DNA of 64,000 nt from positions 50,477,682 through 50,541,681 of the forward strand of contig CM054059.1 of NCBI GenBank assembly GCA_028641055.1. Direction: 5' to 3'. Shown piece by piece: positions 1 through 12,382 of the stretch (position 1 is the stretch's first letter; each line of letters starts with the position of its first letter). A model generated the notes under the pieces. It had not been told where the DNA came from. It made no database searches and worked only from the letters and a program-made list of their open reading frames with translations. Both the position numbers and the translations under genes were made by a program. This DNA comes from Alopecurus myosuroides (taxonomy: Eukaryota; Streptophyta; Magnoliopsida; Poales; Poaceae).

Positions 1-1813
1 TTTTAGTATTTTATTTGGATCAAAAGTGATTGGATGATTTCTGGAAAAACAGAAATGGAATAAAATCCACAAAAATAGGCTCCACGAGCCATTTCGGCCA
101 GTGACTCGGCGCGCGGCGCTGAGCCGGCCCAGTGCGCATTCGCGCGCGAGCGAAACGGTAAGTGACCGAGGGATCGAGATCCAACGGCGCACAACATAAT
201 GGGTTGGTTTCAAAGGGGGCCGTGGCTCGAGAGATGAACGGCGCACATTCATCTCCTTCCTCGCGACGCGGCCATGACGCCGGTGATCCCTAGCTACTGC
301 ATCCACGGGCATAGGCTCAGCTAGGGCTTGATATGGTGTGTGCGTTGAGGTCAGGGAGTAAGAGGGATGTCAAGGAAGCGGAGTTGGTGCAGCAACAACA
401 ACAGATCCACTGGTCAGGTTCAACGCGCACCGAGACGCTCCCGGCGACGTCGAGCTCAGCGGTGCTGCTCCTGCATGCAGACCATCGCGACAAGATGTCA
501 GGCAATCATTCCTCAACAAGGGATAGATGTGGATGAAACATTGGGGCAAAGTGAGAGAGAGAGACGAGTGAGTTCAGGATCTCCTCTTTCTTCTCGGGCA
601 GAACGCCAGAGCGCTGCTCTCCTCGCTCTCATAGAGAAGAAAACGGACAGAGCATTGCGTGAGGTGAGTGAGTGGTGAATGTGGAGTGGGGGTGGCGAGA
701 CAGAATGCATGGAGAAGGTTTTATGCACGCAGAGCACGAGTGTGCACTTCTCGGGCATTCGGCAATAATGCAGAGATGCACATTCGACGCCTGTGCGAGC
801 TCACAGGAGCTGATATGCACGTGGAGGCGAGGAGCAAGCTTGGTGGCACCATGAGCACACGGGCAATGGATCAAAGTCGTGGAAGAAGGAGCACGTGCAC
901 GGGTGGAGATCCCTCGAGACAATGACACCTCGGGCCCCTCGTACACCATCCTTGGCTCTTGCTGTTCTCCCTCCCTGTGGCCTTCTAGATGGAAACCAGC
1001 ACATGGTTTGGAAGAGGATGGTAAGGGATACTGGTTTTACACGATTGCAACTTGAATTGGTGAATCAAAACATGAGTTTGGGAAATATTTGAATCGGGTT
1101 CGAAACTGTCTGAAAGTTTCAGACAAATTCAATTAATGATTTAGAATAAATTCTAAGTCCTGATTTTGGTTAGAAACTAAGAAAAGTTTGGATGTGTTTG
1201 ATAAAACAAATTAATTCCAAATGGAAAAGTGAGAGTATGGATTTGAAGAATAAGATGTCTAGTTTATGAAACACATTTTTGTTTGATTTTACAAAATGGT
1301 TTGGGTGCTGAAAACAAGACAGAAACATGTGATGATTTCTGTTTTCACTGTTTTTCAAAATCCTGTTTTATAAACTAGGCAGAAAAACACACTTGAAAAT
1401 AGTAGTTTCACTTTACCAAAGTTATTTCTTTGAGCATGGTGAGCAATACCATAACTCAAGGATGGATGACATCCAAAGAAAATAAAATTTTGAGGTGGGA
1501 TCCATAGGTATAGGGGATGATCAAAAAGGAAGAAAGTAACTGAAAACAGAAATGGAAAACTCCTGTTTTTCTTTAGGGTTCTCAAGGGATTTTTTTTCTC
1601 TCCTTTGGGTGATCAAGGAAAATATTAAAAATATTATTTAGATGGAAAGAAAAAAAGATCACAACATTCAACCATTTATTCTCATAGCCAACATAGAGGT
1701 TCACATAAGGGGTTACATTTCCAGAGAAGACAAGGATCAACATAAAAGTTTTTGTTGGTCCTAAAATTTGATTTTCCCCCCTTACATCAAAGCTCTAAAA
1801 TTAGGATGTGACA
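1..1813 (-). mobile_element. Partial LTR of a Gypsy-like retrotransposon, cut by the window edge
   Basis: A GC-rich block (about 75-950) is followed by an A/T-rich tail ending GGATGTGACA at 1813. This resembles the layout of the long LTR ending at 20286 (GC-rich block, A-rich tail, GTGTGAGA). Read on the minus strand it begins TGTCACATCC, like the TGTCACACC start of the element at 2597-20286. The left end lies outside the window, so solo LTR and full element cannot be told apart. The small ORFs inside are not convincing genes. The assignment rests on composition and termini only. Confidence 0.4.
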
Positions 1814-2591
1814 GACACAGGGATTACTCTTGTGCTAGAGCTTTTTATTTAATAAAATAGAGGTATTGAAAATATATTTTTTGGGAGAAGTGGATGTCTA
1901 TGTCAACAAATGGTAATGAAAAACTTATCATAATCCATGTTAAGCAATTTTTTTTAGAGTTTTGAGAGCCGTTTCCATTAGCATTTTTTTCTTTTGGTTG
2001 GCACTTCCCCCTACCTTGACTTTCACAAACCAGACCTAGCCGTATCCATGGGTGCCCACCAGCATTCATCAAACCATGGGGAAGTGCCTTTTTATATTAT
2101 TTGAGTTCATATTATTTGGCACCAGCTCTCTGCAAATTTAGATGAGCACATATTCCTTACTCATCGGGAGAAATAAGGGAGAAGAACCTTGCTTGACATA
2201 AACCATGATAAACTTTAAACTACTTCCTCATGAGCAAAAATAGGAACACACAACATTTTTAATAAATTTGAAAGTTTAACGGTAGGACACGAGAAATTTA
2301 CTTGGAGTTGCGGTGAAATACCACGTATAGGTAGTTATGATGGACACATTAGAAAACTTTGGTTTTTGGGAGTTGGATGCACGAGTAGATCTCATACTCA
2401 GTATAGGGTGAAGTCTAGCAAAAGATTGGGAGTGACCAACTAAGAGAGCAATAACAACCATAATCATGCATAGTGACAAAAAATTATTAATCAAAGCATC
2501 AAGTGATATTACAAAAGAAAAACTAAATGATCATCAAGGCTAGAGGTGACTTTGTTTATAGTCTGGCGTGATCATGCGCCAAGTCAATCCA
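1814..2591. other. A/T-rich spacer, nothing recognised
   Basis: No ORF with a recognisable domain, no RNA gene and no clear repeat is visible here. It is the sequence into which the large Gypsy element starting at 2597 inserted. It may be older transposon debris. Confidence 0.4.
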
Positions 2592-2596
2592 GATAA
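2592..2596. repeat. Left target-site duplication GATAA of the large Gypsy element
   Basis: GATAA directly precedes the LTR start TGTAAGG at 2597. The same five bases follow the right LTR at 20287-20291. A 5-bp direct repeat is what LTR-retrotransposon integration leaves, and it ties the two distant LTRs into one element. Confidence 0.7.
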
Positions 2597-4306
2597 TGTA
2601 AGGTACCCCCTGAACAAATGTTCAAGGACACCTCCGATATGCATACATTCACGATCCCAGATCACACCAGTCGTGAACAACATATCAAGTTGGTACACAG
2701 ATACAGTATCCATTACACGATTACACAAACGCTTACAAAAGGAACATGTTCACATGACCAAGTCTAACACAACTGCCACGCAGGGCAACACAAAACACAC
2801 ACAACGGAAGACTAAACACACAAACGTAGTAGAGCCCAAGTCACGCCTTAACCTACAGGCTGCTAACCGGGAGACGATCCTAGTTCGCAAGGCCATCAGC
2901 ACAGTACTCCTCCTCGTAGATCTCCTCCTGAGACTCCTTCTCGAAGTCTGGCAAGTAAATACCAGGTACGAAACCAATATGAGTACATTTGAATGTACTC
3001 AGCAAGACACCCATCATGTAGCTTACCAAAATGCAAGTATGCTTATATAGTGGAATAGGTAGGCTATACATAGGGTTCACTATCAATGATATATGTAAGA
3101 CATATCATAGTTGATTTTGAAAATCTTTGTATCTTTGTTGAAGAAGATACTTCACAATAAAATAATATAGTTTTCTTTCTCTTGTAGATATCACATGTAC
3201 AAGAGGTTTTGTAAAACTTTGTTAAAAGAAAGTTTTCTATTTGCAAAACTTCTTGGAATCAACTTCCAGTTTTTTGTTTAGAAAATAAAGATTTTCTTTG
3301 CAAAACTCCTTGTAAAACAACTTCTGGATTTTCATCAACGGTACCTCCACGGTACAAGATTTCCTCCTTTCAGTACTTCATGAGTCCAACACCTTTTTGA
3401 AAACATTGACACAATGCTAGCTACATGGCTATTCAACTGTCCATATCCGAGGACGCGGCTATTCCGAATAGTTTTACTCTGCAGAGGTGTACACAATCCA
3501 CCAGATTCAGTACATCCGCCGTGAACAACCACGGACTGTAACAACAGTATGTAAACATCAGATAATCGATCCTAACCATCCACTATGTCCAAGCTAGAAT
3601 ATGCCTATCTCTTCAGTTGGGTGTGTGCTCCCCGGCATCAGGTCCCACCTCGCCAAGACAGGAGCCCCAACTGCTGCGACCGGGGGGTAACTTAATCCCT
3701 CACTTTGTATGTCCCTTATACCCCTCCTGGCGACAATCGGTTCGAGGGCAAGACGACCATTATAGCAAATTGAGATAGAACACACGCTAACAAAAACAAA
3801 CTTCAAGTTAAGCCCCATGCCCTTGTTGAGGTAGGGTGGTAGTACGGTAAAGGTTGTCCGGCGAAGACTAGGTTATGTGTCATTTTGGTAAAACACCTTT
3901 TTCCCAAAAAATGACCACTTGAACATTCCTCCGGCGGATAAGGCTCATCACTTACATCGGGTTTTCCATAAAGCCTTTGTTTTGCAAAAACATATTTTTT
4001 GGGTGTCCACTTAGGGACTTATACTTTTGGTGGTAATAAATACCATATGGTGGCTATGGGCATGGTGACACCAAGTATCAACTAGTGGCATAGTAATAGT
4101 ATAATATTAATAGTGGTAGTAGTAGTCACTCAAAAATAGTTTTTGGTAATCAAAGTTCTTGTAAAACTTTCATAAGTAAAACATGCATGATAGATAATGA
4201 TAAGTGTAGTATAACAGCAAGCATCAGGATGGCTTTCCTTAAATCTCTTAGTGTCCTTGGCGTTGAAGTAGCTTGAACTTGACGCACAACTCTACCACTC
4301 CTACTT

Positions 4307-4881
4307 TGTCGAGACATCGTAGTAGTTTTCATAGACTGGGGTGCCATGAGACTACGGTAGAGACGTGGGGTAACGGGATAGCGTAGTAATACAGAACACG
4401 GGATTTTACCCAGGTTCGGTACGTCGCGACAGTACGGCGTACCTACTCCTGCACTTCTCACTATGTGGGACTAAAGCCCGTATAATAAGGTTACAATGTA
4501 AGGGAATAGATCCAGCTACTCGTCGAGGATGAACTTCCCGGCGAGTTGCGTAAGGCTTGAGCTTGAACCTAGAACCTCGGAACTAAAAGGAACTTATCAA
4601 ATCTATCTCCCGTCCGGCTTTATATAATAGCCGGATTAGGGCTTACAGAACCAGAAACCTAGAAGACTACGTTTAACTTGTAACTTGGAAAGTAAGGAAT
4701 CCGTCTTCTCCTCCAAGCCAGATCACGCGGGCCGTGATCCGGGTTCTTCTAGAATCCGGCTTCTGCGCGTCAGACTACTGGGCCGCCCAATGGACCTAAG
4801 CCCATTACCATGTAGGCCACCCTGGTAGTCCGGCTTTTTTGTCTACCATCTTCTATACCCCTATTCAGTATATATCCGACA
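4307..4881 (-). repeat. 3' LTR of the nested Tat-like element
   Basis: It starts TGTCGAGACATCG and ends ATATCCGACA, giving matching TGTCG/CGACA termini. It holds the phrase GGGATTTTACCCAGGTTCGG, which is common in grass Gypsy LTRs. It is a single copy, so the insertion cannot be dated from LTR pairs. Confidence 0.6.
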
Positions 4882-4900
4882 GTAGCCCCCAGGAAGGATC
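4882..4900 (-). other. Polypurine tract of the nested Tat-like element
   Basis: Read on the minus strand this is GATCCTTCCTGGGGGCTAC, immediately before the LTR start TGTCGG. A purine-rich run next to the LTR start primes plus-strand DNA synthesis in retrotransposons and fixes the element's orientation. Confidence 0.6.
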
Positions 4901-5273
4901 AAAACTCTGAAACTCCACCTTTCGTCAAATACATTTTGTCCGGGAAAACTTGATTCAGCAGTCTTGATTCTTTCTTCTTTCCTTTTGAAGGAGATGGTAA
5001 CATAAAACTCGGAACTATGAAAATCCGGCTTTTCTTCTCGCGATCCTTCGCGGAAAAAGAACTTATGACATCAGCGCCTCAATCACGCTGACGCAAGCGC
5101 CGCTTGGTTTCACGCGGGAAACCCTGCAACGTATCTCTGACAGATTCTCACGAGAAACGAGGAGTTAGCCATCATTCCTCTGTCGTTCCGTTTCCCGGAT
5201 TTTCCGGCGAGCGACACGCGTCGAACATCCAACGGTCAAAAGAGCCGTTGGCGCGTATCTAGAGGTTTTCAGG

Positions 5274-5282
5274 CTATAAATA
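5274..5282 (+). promoter_or_regulatory. TATA box of the antisense ORF
   Basis: CTATAAATA lies about 140 bp upstream of the ATG at 5424. It points to a dedicated promoter for the plus-strand ORF, opposite to the element's own transcript. No core element other than the TATA box was identified. Confidence 0.45.
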
Positions 5283-5423
5283 GCCGTCCTCGTCTTCATC
5301 GGAAATCTTTCCTCACTCCACACTGCCCACGCCGTTGACGCAAACGCGAGCACGAGGGCAAGAACGAGACCTTGCCCCGACGAGCCCTTTGCACGCCGGA
5401 GCGCTGCTTCTCCACCGAAAAAA

Positions 5424-8245
5424 ATGGCCTCTCCGTCGTCCTCACCGGCTCGCGCCTCCATCGACGAGCTTTTGGGCGACCTAGATCCACAGCTGGGGTC
5501 GCCCAAGCATGCCGGCGGCGGTCCGGAAAAGGCCACGGCATCCGCGGCGGGCGGAGGAAATGCTTCCGCCGCCACGGACATAGCGGGCCCAAGCACCACG
5601 ACAACCCCGCCGTTCGTACCGGAAACGGCGGAGGAGAAAATCGAGCTCCTTGGCGAGAAACTTGCCGCCGCGAAGGCCACCGCCGCCGCCGCCGCCGGAG
5701 CAGAAGAGGAGGAGGAAACTGCAGGCAACTGGAGTGCCTGCAGTATTCCCCCGGCTCTCCTTCCCAACTTGGAGAAGGAGGGTATGGTGCTGAAAAAGAA
5801 ATGGCGGCTCCCGGAAGAGGAGACTGAACCCATGCCACAAGAGGGCGAAAGGGTGCTTCTTGCCTCCCACCTTCTACGAGGTATGGGACTGCCACCTTCC
5901 TCTTTCTTCCTCCAGGTTCTGTCACACTACAACATCCAGCCTCATAACCTTCCTCCCAATTCTATTCTGTACATGGCCGGCTTCCAGGCCTTGTTCGAAG
6001 GTTACCTAGGAATAGAGCCTAGGCTAGATTTTTGGCTGTATTGCTTTGGGGTGAAGCGTAACTCTTCGGAGGGTGCACTCCCAAATTGTGGAACCATTTC
6101 CTTTACTCTTCGGAGGTTCCGAGAGGATTGGTTCCCCAAAATCAAAACCTCAGAATCCGTCAAATTTTGGACGGGTTCTTTTTTCTATCATCCCGACGTG
6201 CCTTTTCCTAAAAAGGCCGTCGGGGTTCCACCTTTTGTGAACTCCGCCGCTGTTCCCCAGGATAACTGGGTGACAGAGGCCGTCCAGGTTCTGCCTCCAG
6301 ATCTGCTAAGGATCAAGAGGCGCATCGCCAAGCTCACCTCCTCCAAACCTCCTCTGATCGGTATGGACACGGTCTTTTGCTGGCTGGATAGACGGATTCA
6401 GCCATTAGCAAACCATGGAGGCCGTCTCCTGTGCGAATACACAGGAGCCAAGGATCCAATGCGGACAACCGACAAGGATTGGCCCGCAAAAGAGCTTAGG
6501 CGGCGCATCAATCAGTTGGTCGCATCGCGCGACCAATACACGGAGAGTCGGCCAATGTACACGGCCGACAACCCAGCTCCTAAGGTAATTTTTCCGTTAT
6601 TTGGGTATAATCTCACTTCCTGGATAATCTACCTTTTGAATCTGATTGGTTTTTCCAACAGCTTGTGGATCTTCCAGACTCGGAGTTAGCCTCCGAGGCC
6701 GAGCTGGATGCGCTGCGCACCGCCGCTACGGGTGGGCGCAAACGCAAGAAGATAATTTCTTCGGATGAAATTATCGACCTTGACGGAATCCCCGTCGCCA
6801 CTTCCAGGTTATTTTCTTCTGGGTTTTTTCTTTTATGGGATCTTTTTCATCCATCTTCGGTGTTTTAACCTTTTCCGGGTTTTTGGTTTTTAGCCTACCC
6901 CCCTCCAACTTGAAGCCGAGAAAGTTGAAGAAACTCAGAGCTTCTTCCAACCGAGGCAGCCAACCATCTCCCGCCGTCGCCCCGGACACGCCGCAGACAA
7001 TGGCGGAAGAACCTACTGCAGCCACCACCACCAAGCCCCCAGAGCCCAGCCAGCCCGTTGTGTCCGAGTCGGACACGAGGGAAAGGGCGGCTCCAGAGGT
7101 GGGGAAATCTTCTCGGACTTTCGACGAGGAGATCCCCACCTTTGACAAGGATTTTAAGGCTATAAATGACGGCTTGGACGCAGCCGGAAATCACTTCGCG
7201 GAATACGCGAAAGAATTCCAAGAAAACTTAGCAGGTTTGCAGCGCATGAGCCAGGTATGTAACTCTAGCCCCAAGCATTAAACAAAATGCATGCTTTTTT
7301 GCTTTGATGTTTTTTGTTAACCATACTTTTCCTTGCTGTGTTTCAGCAAACCTCCGAGGCCATAAACCTGGAAGTTTTCAGGAAGCTCACCATCAAGAAT
7401 AAAGAAGTTCGAAGTCTTCTTTCTATTCTTGAGGAGAGAGAGGCGGAGCTGGAATCATCTCAGCTCGCTTTGACGGAAACGAAAGGTAAGCTTTTTCGTT
7501 TTGAAATCTCCGATTTAAGACTTTGTCTAAGTTTTTTCCCGAGGAAATTGATCAACTCGGATTTTCCCTTGCTTTTCAGCTGCTTTAGCTGAGGCTAAAC
7601 AAGCAGCGGAAGATTCTGGCAACGCCGAAATTCTCCGCAATGAGAACATTGAGCTTCACAAGAATCTTGTGAAGGCTCAGCAAGACCTGGAAGCCAGCAA
7701 CCTGGCCCTTGGAATGGCTAATTCCAAGGCTTCCGAACAGGCGGAGAAAGACAAATCCACCATTCAGGATTTGACTGAAGCTCTGAACCTTCGCCTGGAG
7801 GAAGTTTCCGAGATTGACAAGCTCATCGGTAAATTTCTTACCCTTTTCCTCATTATTCCATGTTTTGCTTTCTCTGTTTGTCTCCTTAACCCTTTTGTAT
7901 GTTTTATTGGATCAAACAGGAGACACCCCAGATGGCACTCGGGCTGCAGGCATCCGAGCTTTCGGGGAGACATGGAATTTGGTGAAGGCTGCTGCAACGC
8001 AGCTAGTAGGCAAGTTTCTTCCCGATAAATCTGGGGAATGCTCGGAGGTTGAAAAACTTCCGGGTATCATCATGGAGGTGGCGGAGTCCAAGGAGTCTAT
8101 TCTCCGCTCCGCTGCACGGGGTGGTGCGCGCATGGCCTTAGGCCTTATGCGCATGCACTACCCTAGTGCCAAATCCTGGCGTGTGGCCACCGGTGTCCCT
8201 CAGGGATACACGGATGCGCAACGATCCACCATTTTTGGTGAAGTC
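5424..8245 (+). CDS. Antisense retrotransposon ORF with putative gypsy-type domain, truncated
   Basis: Six exons can be read with GT-AG introns that keep the frame: 5424-6584, 6662-6807, 6894-7254, 7347-7485, 7580-7828 and 7920 to about 8245. The N-terminus is Ala/Pro-rich and acidic. Residues about 145-350 resemble the plant family called putative gypsy type transposon (PF04195), with aromatic-rich stretches such as FWLYCFGVKR and RFREDWFPK. A basic patch (GGRKRKK) follows in exon 2, then Glu/Lys-rich coiled-coil exons 4-5. Exon 6 (about 105 residues) is also family-like as far as ST(I)FGE. After 8241 the frame runs into LTR sequence of the host element and stops at 8350, so the C-terminus is lost. 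The function of this family is not known. The start was chosen at the first ATG after the TATA box, with a long open exon. Confidence 0.65.
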
Positions 8246-9122
8246 AACACACTAGACAAGGCCTCAGTTCAAAACTTGAAAGAAAAAGCAATGAAAACAT
8301 CTGTCCAAAAATGTTTCTGTCACTGTTCAAAAAATTCAGTTAACACTTAGGGATTTTTCTAAGTGTTGAAAAACAGTGAAATGAGCAAAAAGTTTGGATT
8401 GTTTTCAGAGACCAAATGGATTCCAATTTTTGTTTTCCAAGATGGAGTTTGTTAAACATTTTTTAAACTTTCAGAAAAATCTTTTGAAAACCAATTTGAA
8501 ATAGTTTATGGCTATGAAAACATAGTGGGAAAACTGGTACATTCTGTTTTTCTCCGTTTTCTAAAAATGCCTTTTTCTGCCTTATTTTTCTTCCGCAAAA
8601 ACAACAAACAAAAGATTATTTTTCTCATCCCAAAAATAAAACCAAGCTTATGGATTTGTAGTCCATATATCAAGGAACAAATAAAAGCCAAGAAAACATA
8701 AAATAACATTTTATAACCCAGTGAAAACAAAGGTGGAAAACAAGTACTTGGCTATATTTTCAAGGAATAGTTTCTATGGAAAACTTAAAAGAAAACTTCC
8801 GTAAATCATTTTGAAACTTTTTTTCTTGGATCCAAGAAAGCTAAAATTTTATTTAAAGATGAAATCAAGAATGATCCAAGTCTTGGAATAAAAGTTCACT
8901 CAAGTAACATCAGAAAAAAAAACATCAGGAAAAATAATAGAATTGTTTTCAGGAAAAGTTTGTGATGGTTTTCCAAATGGAATAAAACTTGCATTTCATA
9001 TAGGATCAAGATCATAAACACATGTTGGTTTAAAAAAATCATGTTTTTAGAAAAAAAATTGTTGGCCCTAATTTTTGTCTCCTTGAACTACAGTACAAGG
9101 TTCCAAAAACTGGGGTGTGACA

Positions 9123-9136
9123 GACCTTCCCCCGTT
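9123..9136 (-). other. Polypurine tract of the large Gypsy element
   Basis: On the minus strand this reads AACGGGGGAAGGTC, directly before the LTR start TGTCACACCCC. Together with the primer site at 12367-12380 it fixes the minus orientation. Confidence 0.6.
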
Positions 9137-10590
9137 ATAAGAATCTCGTCTCGAGATTCGCAGGCAAGAGAAAAGAGGGTGTGGTAAAAAAACAATGTTA
9201 GATCATTTGTTTACAAAAACATGTGCTGGTGGTTGGTAACATTAAGCATAGGTGCTTCCCCCTTTGATTAACCTTACCAATATCCACCGGCAGGTTAGTT
9301 TTTTCCAAAGGTCTGGGTGCCATGTCCTAAACCTCGAACTTATTGTTCCTCAAAACCAATATATCAAACCAGAGGTTATCCTTTAGACATAGGTCTACTA
9401 GTTTCCGATCTCATAAGATTTTCATACCACTATTTCTCCTTTGGGCACAAACTCTCTCATCATGATATAGATCAATCTATCGGTTATCCACCAACATTTC
9501 ATAAACATGAGCTTTCCATTGCTCATTTTCTAAAATCCAGGGAATCCACTATCTCCTCTTATTCTAATATACTCAAGTCTCAAATCATTTGTCTCCATCA
9601 AAGTTATTTTCTCAACTAACATGATGCCAAAGCTAAACCAACAAATCCAACAAGCATATACCAACTCTGTACTACTTCTATAAATCATTTCAAACTCACC
9701 AAACTCCTATTTCATGATCAAAATTTAAATCATTTCCCCAAAACAATCTCTATGGAGTGTGACAACCTCCGAGAATATATCACCAAGAATAATCATCTAC
9801 TATCTCCAAGCCACATTGATTTTCCTAAAATCCAAAAATCATTCCTCTATGTCCACCAATTACTTCCTATATCAAATCCAATATTCCCCCAATCCATCTT
9901 TTATCAAAATCGAATATCTATCCCAATCCAACATAATATTTTTACTACAATCAACCTTTTTGCTAAAATCCAGTATAGGAATCACCTATGCAAACCATTA
10001 TCATCATCATTCCAACATCGCGAACTATTCTCAACATACTACCCCTAATCAATCCAATCTCCATATAAATCAAGTATTTCCCTAAGTATCCAATAGTTTC
10101 CACCAGTCTTTCTAAACCTCAAACATTCCTTCAAGGCTACAAATTGTAGTCACAGATAACTTCAAAGTTTTGGGGCCCACAACTGGTTAGCCCAGGATAC
10201 TATATACTATAATTCAGCTCAAATGATTCTCATATGATCCTCAATCTTTCACTCCTAAGCTAAACCTCAAATGAGTTTCCACAATCTCATATCCTAAAAT
10301 CTGGTTCCTCCAAAATATACACACGAAGGATCTTATTACATAGTAAAATCATAGATCACAAATCCAATATTCCCTTCAACTTCCTCTTTCTGCCAAACAG
10401 CTATATCAAACATCCGATGGCACCTTTATCCTTGGTTTAGAATTTTTTTTGTTAGTGGTTTTGAAAACTGATGTTAGGTGTCAAGCTAATGTTAGATAAA
10501 GTTACGTTAGTATTGTTAATTTTTAAAGATATTTTTTCCTAGTCCGCGTGACACTTCTAGTGTTCCATTTACGTTGGATTTTCTCAGGGT
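9137..10590 (-). other. Non-coding internal region of the LARD-like element
   Basis: This stretch follows the polypurine tract and contains the phrase GAATCTCGTCTCGAGATTC, often seen next to grass Gypsy polypurine tracts. It is A/C/T-rich and holds only short ORFs without recognisable domains (9317-9619, 9752-10085). In an autonomous Gypsy element pol would lie here; no reverse transcriptase or integrase motif is visible. Confidence 0.5.
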
Positions 10591-10596
10591 GCAAAT

Positions 10597-11143
10597 TCAA
10601 ACATAACTATAGGGGTCATAGGTTTGGTTCAAAAACATACCATTAACTAAGGCATGAGTCGCAGGTGCTTCTGCAACATCATCTTGGTCTCGAGGTCCAC
10701 TCATCAAACTCTTGCGCTTCTTCTGGGTTGGACTCAGGGTCTCTTGGGCCTCATCAGGACAAGCTATATCATAATTCCTCCGGGAACAATCACGAGCATA
10801 ATGTCCATCCTTTCCACAGGTAAAGCAACCTATGGTTTTAGTCTTGACATTTACACGCTTCCTTGGAGGTTGTGGCATCACAGGCAAAGCACTGCGAGTC
10901 ACATATGAACTAGGTTCTCCTTGCGTCACCTTCCTTTAGCGACTCTCAACTTGCTAACAGGTGCGGGTGCTCTCTCATAAGGACAACATTGTTCTCAACA
11001 TTGACAGTGCCAAGCCGAGTCAAATGCTCCAGGGCAGCATGGGTGGCAAGGTGTTGAGCACGAGCGGCTTCACGCTCTTCCTTTAGCAGAGCAAACAATT
11101 GGGCAACTGTCGGCTCCGGTGGTGGAGGTAAATCGCTGGCCAT
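10597..11143 (-). pseudogene. gag: Internally deleted gag remnant with zinc knuckle
   Basis: The gag start is at 11143: about 45 residues beginning MASDLPPPPEPTVAQLF, with a Glu/Arg/Ala helix, then decay. A second piece (about 10929-10597) holds a CX2CX4HX4C zinc knuckle, CFTCGKDGHYARDC, followed by an acidic/Lys tail. The roughly 250-residue capsid-like domain normally between these pieces is absent. Gag proteins build the virus-like particle and the knuckle binds RNA. Here neither assembly nor particle formation seems possible, which fits an element mobilised in trans. Confidence 0.65.
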
Positions 11144-11489
11144 GCTGAAGAAAAGGGTGGCGTAAGACGAGAGAAGACAAAAGGGTAGTTTTGTTTTGAA
11201 AACTTGCGAAACATATCAGCTCATAACAGAGATGAGATCGGTAGGTAACACAACAACAAACAAGCACCTACGGAGCAATCAAAATCACAAATAAAGACTA
11301 GCTCACACATGAAACAGAGTCTGAACAAGCATAACACAGCTTAGGGTTCACATGGCAATAGCATAAGGCTTACAACACATCTAGCACACACATAGCTCTT
11401 TAGCAGAGTTCACACAACACAAACACAAACAAGCGTCTGGGGTGGAAGCAACACAACTCCTAATATCCTGCGGCAATCCTAAGTGCTCG

Positions 11490-12155
11490 AGGATGCGCGT
11501 AGCTGTTCCTCCAACTCTTCAACTCTAGCTTGGCTGGTTGCAAGCTGGTATTGAAGGCTTCTCACTTGTGCACGGAGTTGGGAGTCAACTTACTTCATGG
11601 TCTTCCTTTGTGCCACGAGATGGCGCTCGGTAGCAGAGGAAACTCTCAGGTCCTTCTCTAGCTGATTGATCTCTCTTCCTTGGGTGTCAAACTCTCCTCT
11701 GAGCTTATCAAGGGAGAACTGAGTGTTGTACAGTTGTCCCTCCATGTGCTGGAAGTGACGAGCAAACACAAATTCTTTAGTGACATCTATGGGCTTGTCG
11801 TCCTCATCGCGCCTCCCATAGTATCTTAAGGGGTGCCTTCAAACTTGCCGCAAAAGAAGTTCGCGAGCTTGGCAATGGTCAGCTGCATCACTCTAAGGAT
11901 ACCATCTTCCCAACTGTTCTCATTCACTTCATATAAGATCTTAGGGGTCGACGGTGCTAGCAAAGGTGCACGAATGGTGCAGACCACCAACCACGACACT
12001 TTGCGTCCATCATGGTGAATCTGCGCTCCCTTCAACTCAGATACTGGGCGACCGATAAGACTAGCCATCTTGATCAAGTCCTCCTCAAAACGACGGTAGC
12101 AAGGTGCATGCGATCCCAGCCGGACTTGGTGAAGACAACTGCCATCTACACACAA
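11490..12155 (-). pseudogene. Degenerate ORF upstream of gag, with coiled-coil tail
   Basis: The first block (12155-11826) is about 109 residues, for example GRKVSWLVVCTIRAP and ILRVMQLTIAKLANFF. A shift of one base is needed to enter the next block, where an Arg/Tyr-rich phrase (LRYYGRRDED) leads into a Glu/Gln/Arg/Leu coiled coil ending near 11490; a stop codon also lies in the second block. It sits between the primer site and gag, in gag orientation. I recognise the type only as a grass retrotransposon-associated ORF; no function is known to me. It is broken. Confidence 0.45.
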
Positions 12156-12366
12156 TTTTAAGGTAGATTATGTTAGGTAAACAGTGTGCAAAATTTTAAG
12201 ATGCTCAAGTGTAACTTAGTGTAAGTAAGTTTTTCAAAAACAGTAAGGTCCGGAATATGTAAAATATCTTTGTAATCAATCATCTTAGTGATATGGTTTT
12301 ATTAACTTTTATTCTCAGAGTACTAGCTAACGTCCATGCTAACTAAGGCCTCCTAAGGTCAGGATA

Positions 12367-12380
12367 GCTCTGATACCAAC
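12367..12380 (-). other. Primer-binding site (tRNA-iMet type) of the large Gypsy element
   Basis: The minus strand reads TTGGTATCAGAGC two bases from the LTR start at 12383. It matches the common plant retrotransposon primer site complementary to initiator tRNA-Met. It marks the right copy as the 5' LTR. Confidence 0.65.
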
Positions 12381-12382
12381 TC

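Larger units (their letters stand above)
4307..8245 (-). mobile_element. Truncated Tat-like Gypsy retrotransposon nested in the left LTR
   Basis: A 575-bp LTR (4307-4881) has perfect TGTCG...CGACA ends, and on its right lies a polypurine tract. Its polymerase orientation is therefore minus. Downstream in plus coordinates lies a multi-exon ORF on the opposite strand (5424-8245). Antisense ORFs near the 3' LTR are known from Tat-lineage elements such as Grande and RIRE2 relatives. The candidate left target duplication is TACTT (4302-4306). The right part, including pol, gag and the 5' LTR, is gone; the sequence joins the host LTR at 8242-8245. Confidence 0.6.
2597..9122 (-). repeat. Left (3') LTR of the large Gypsy element, split by an insertion and a deletion
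   Basis: Bases 2597-4306 align with 12383-14107 of the right LTR, and 8242-9122 align with 19378-20286. Between them sits a foreign Gypsy fragment (4307-8245). The LTR segment matching about 14108-19377 is missing from this copy. The LTR starts TGTAAGG and ends GTGTGACA, directly next to the polypurine tract. Part of the LTR was lost together with the right side of the inserted element. Confidence 0.7.

Noticed and set aside
5165..5925. Minus-strand frames of 209-222 residues opposite the antisense ORF
   Set aside because: Shadows of the plus-strand exon, which has the domain and a consistent intron series.
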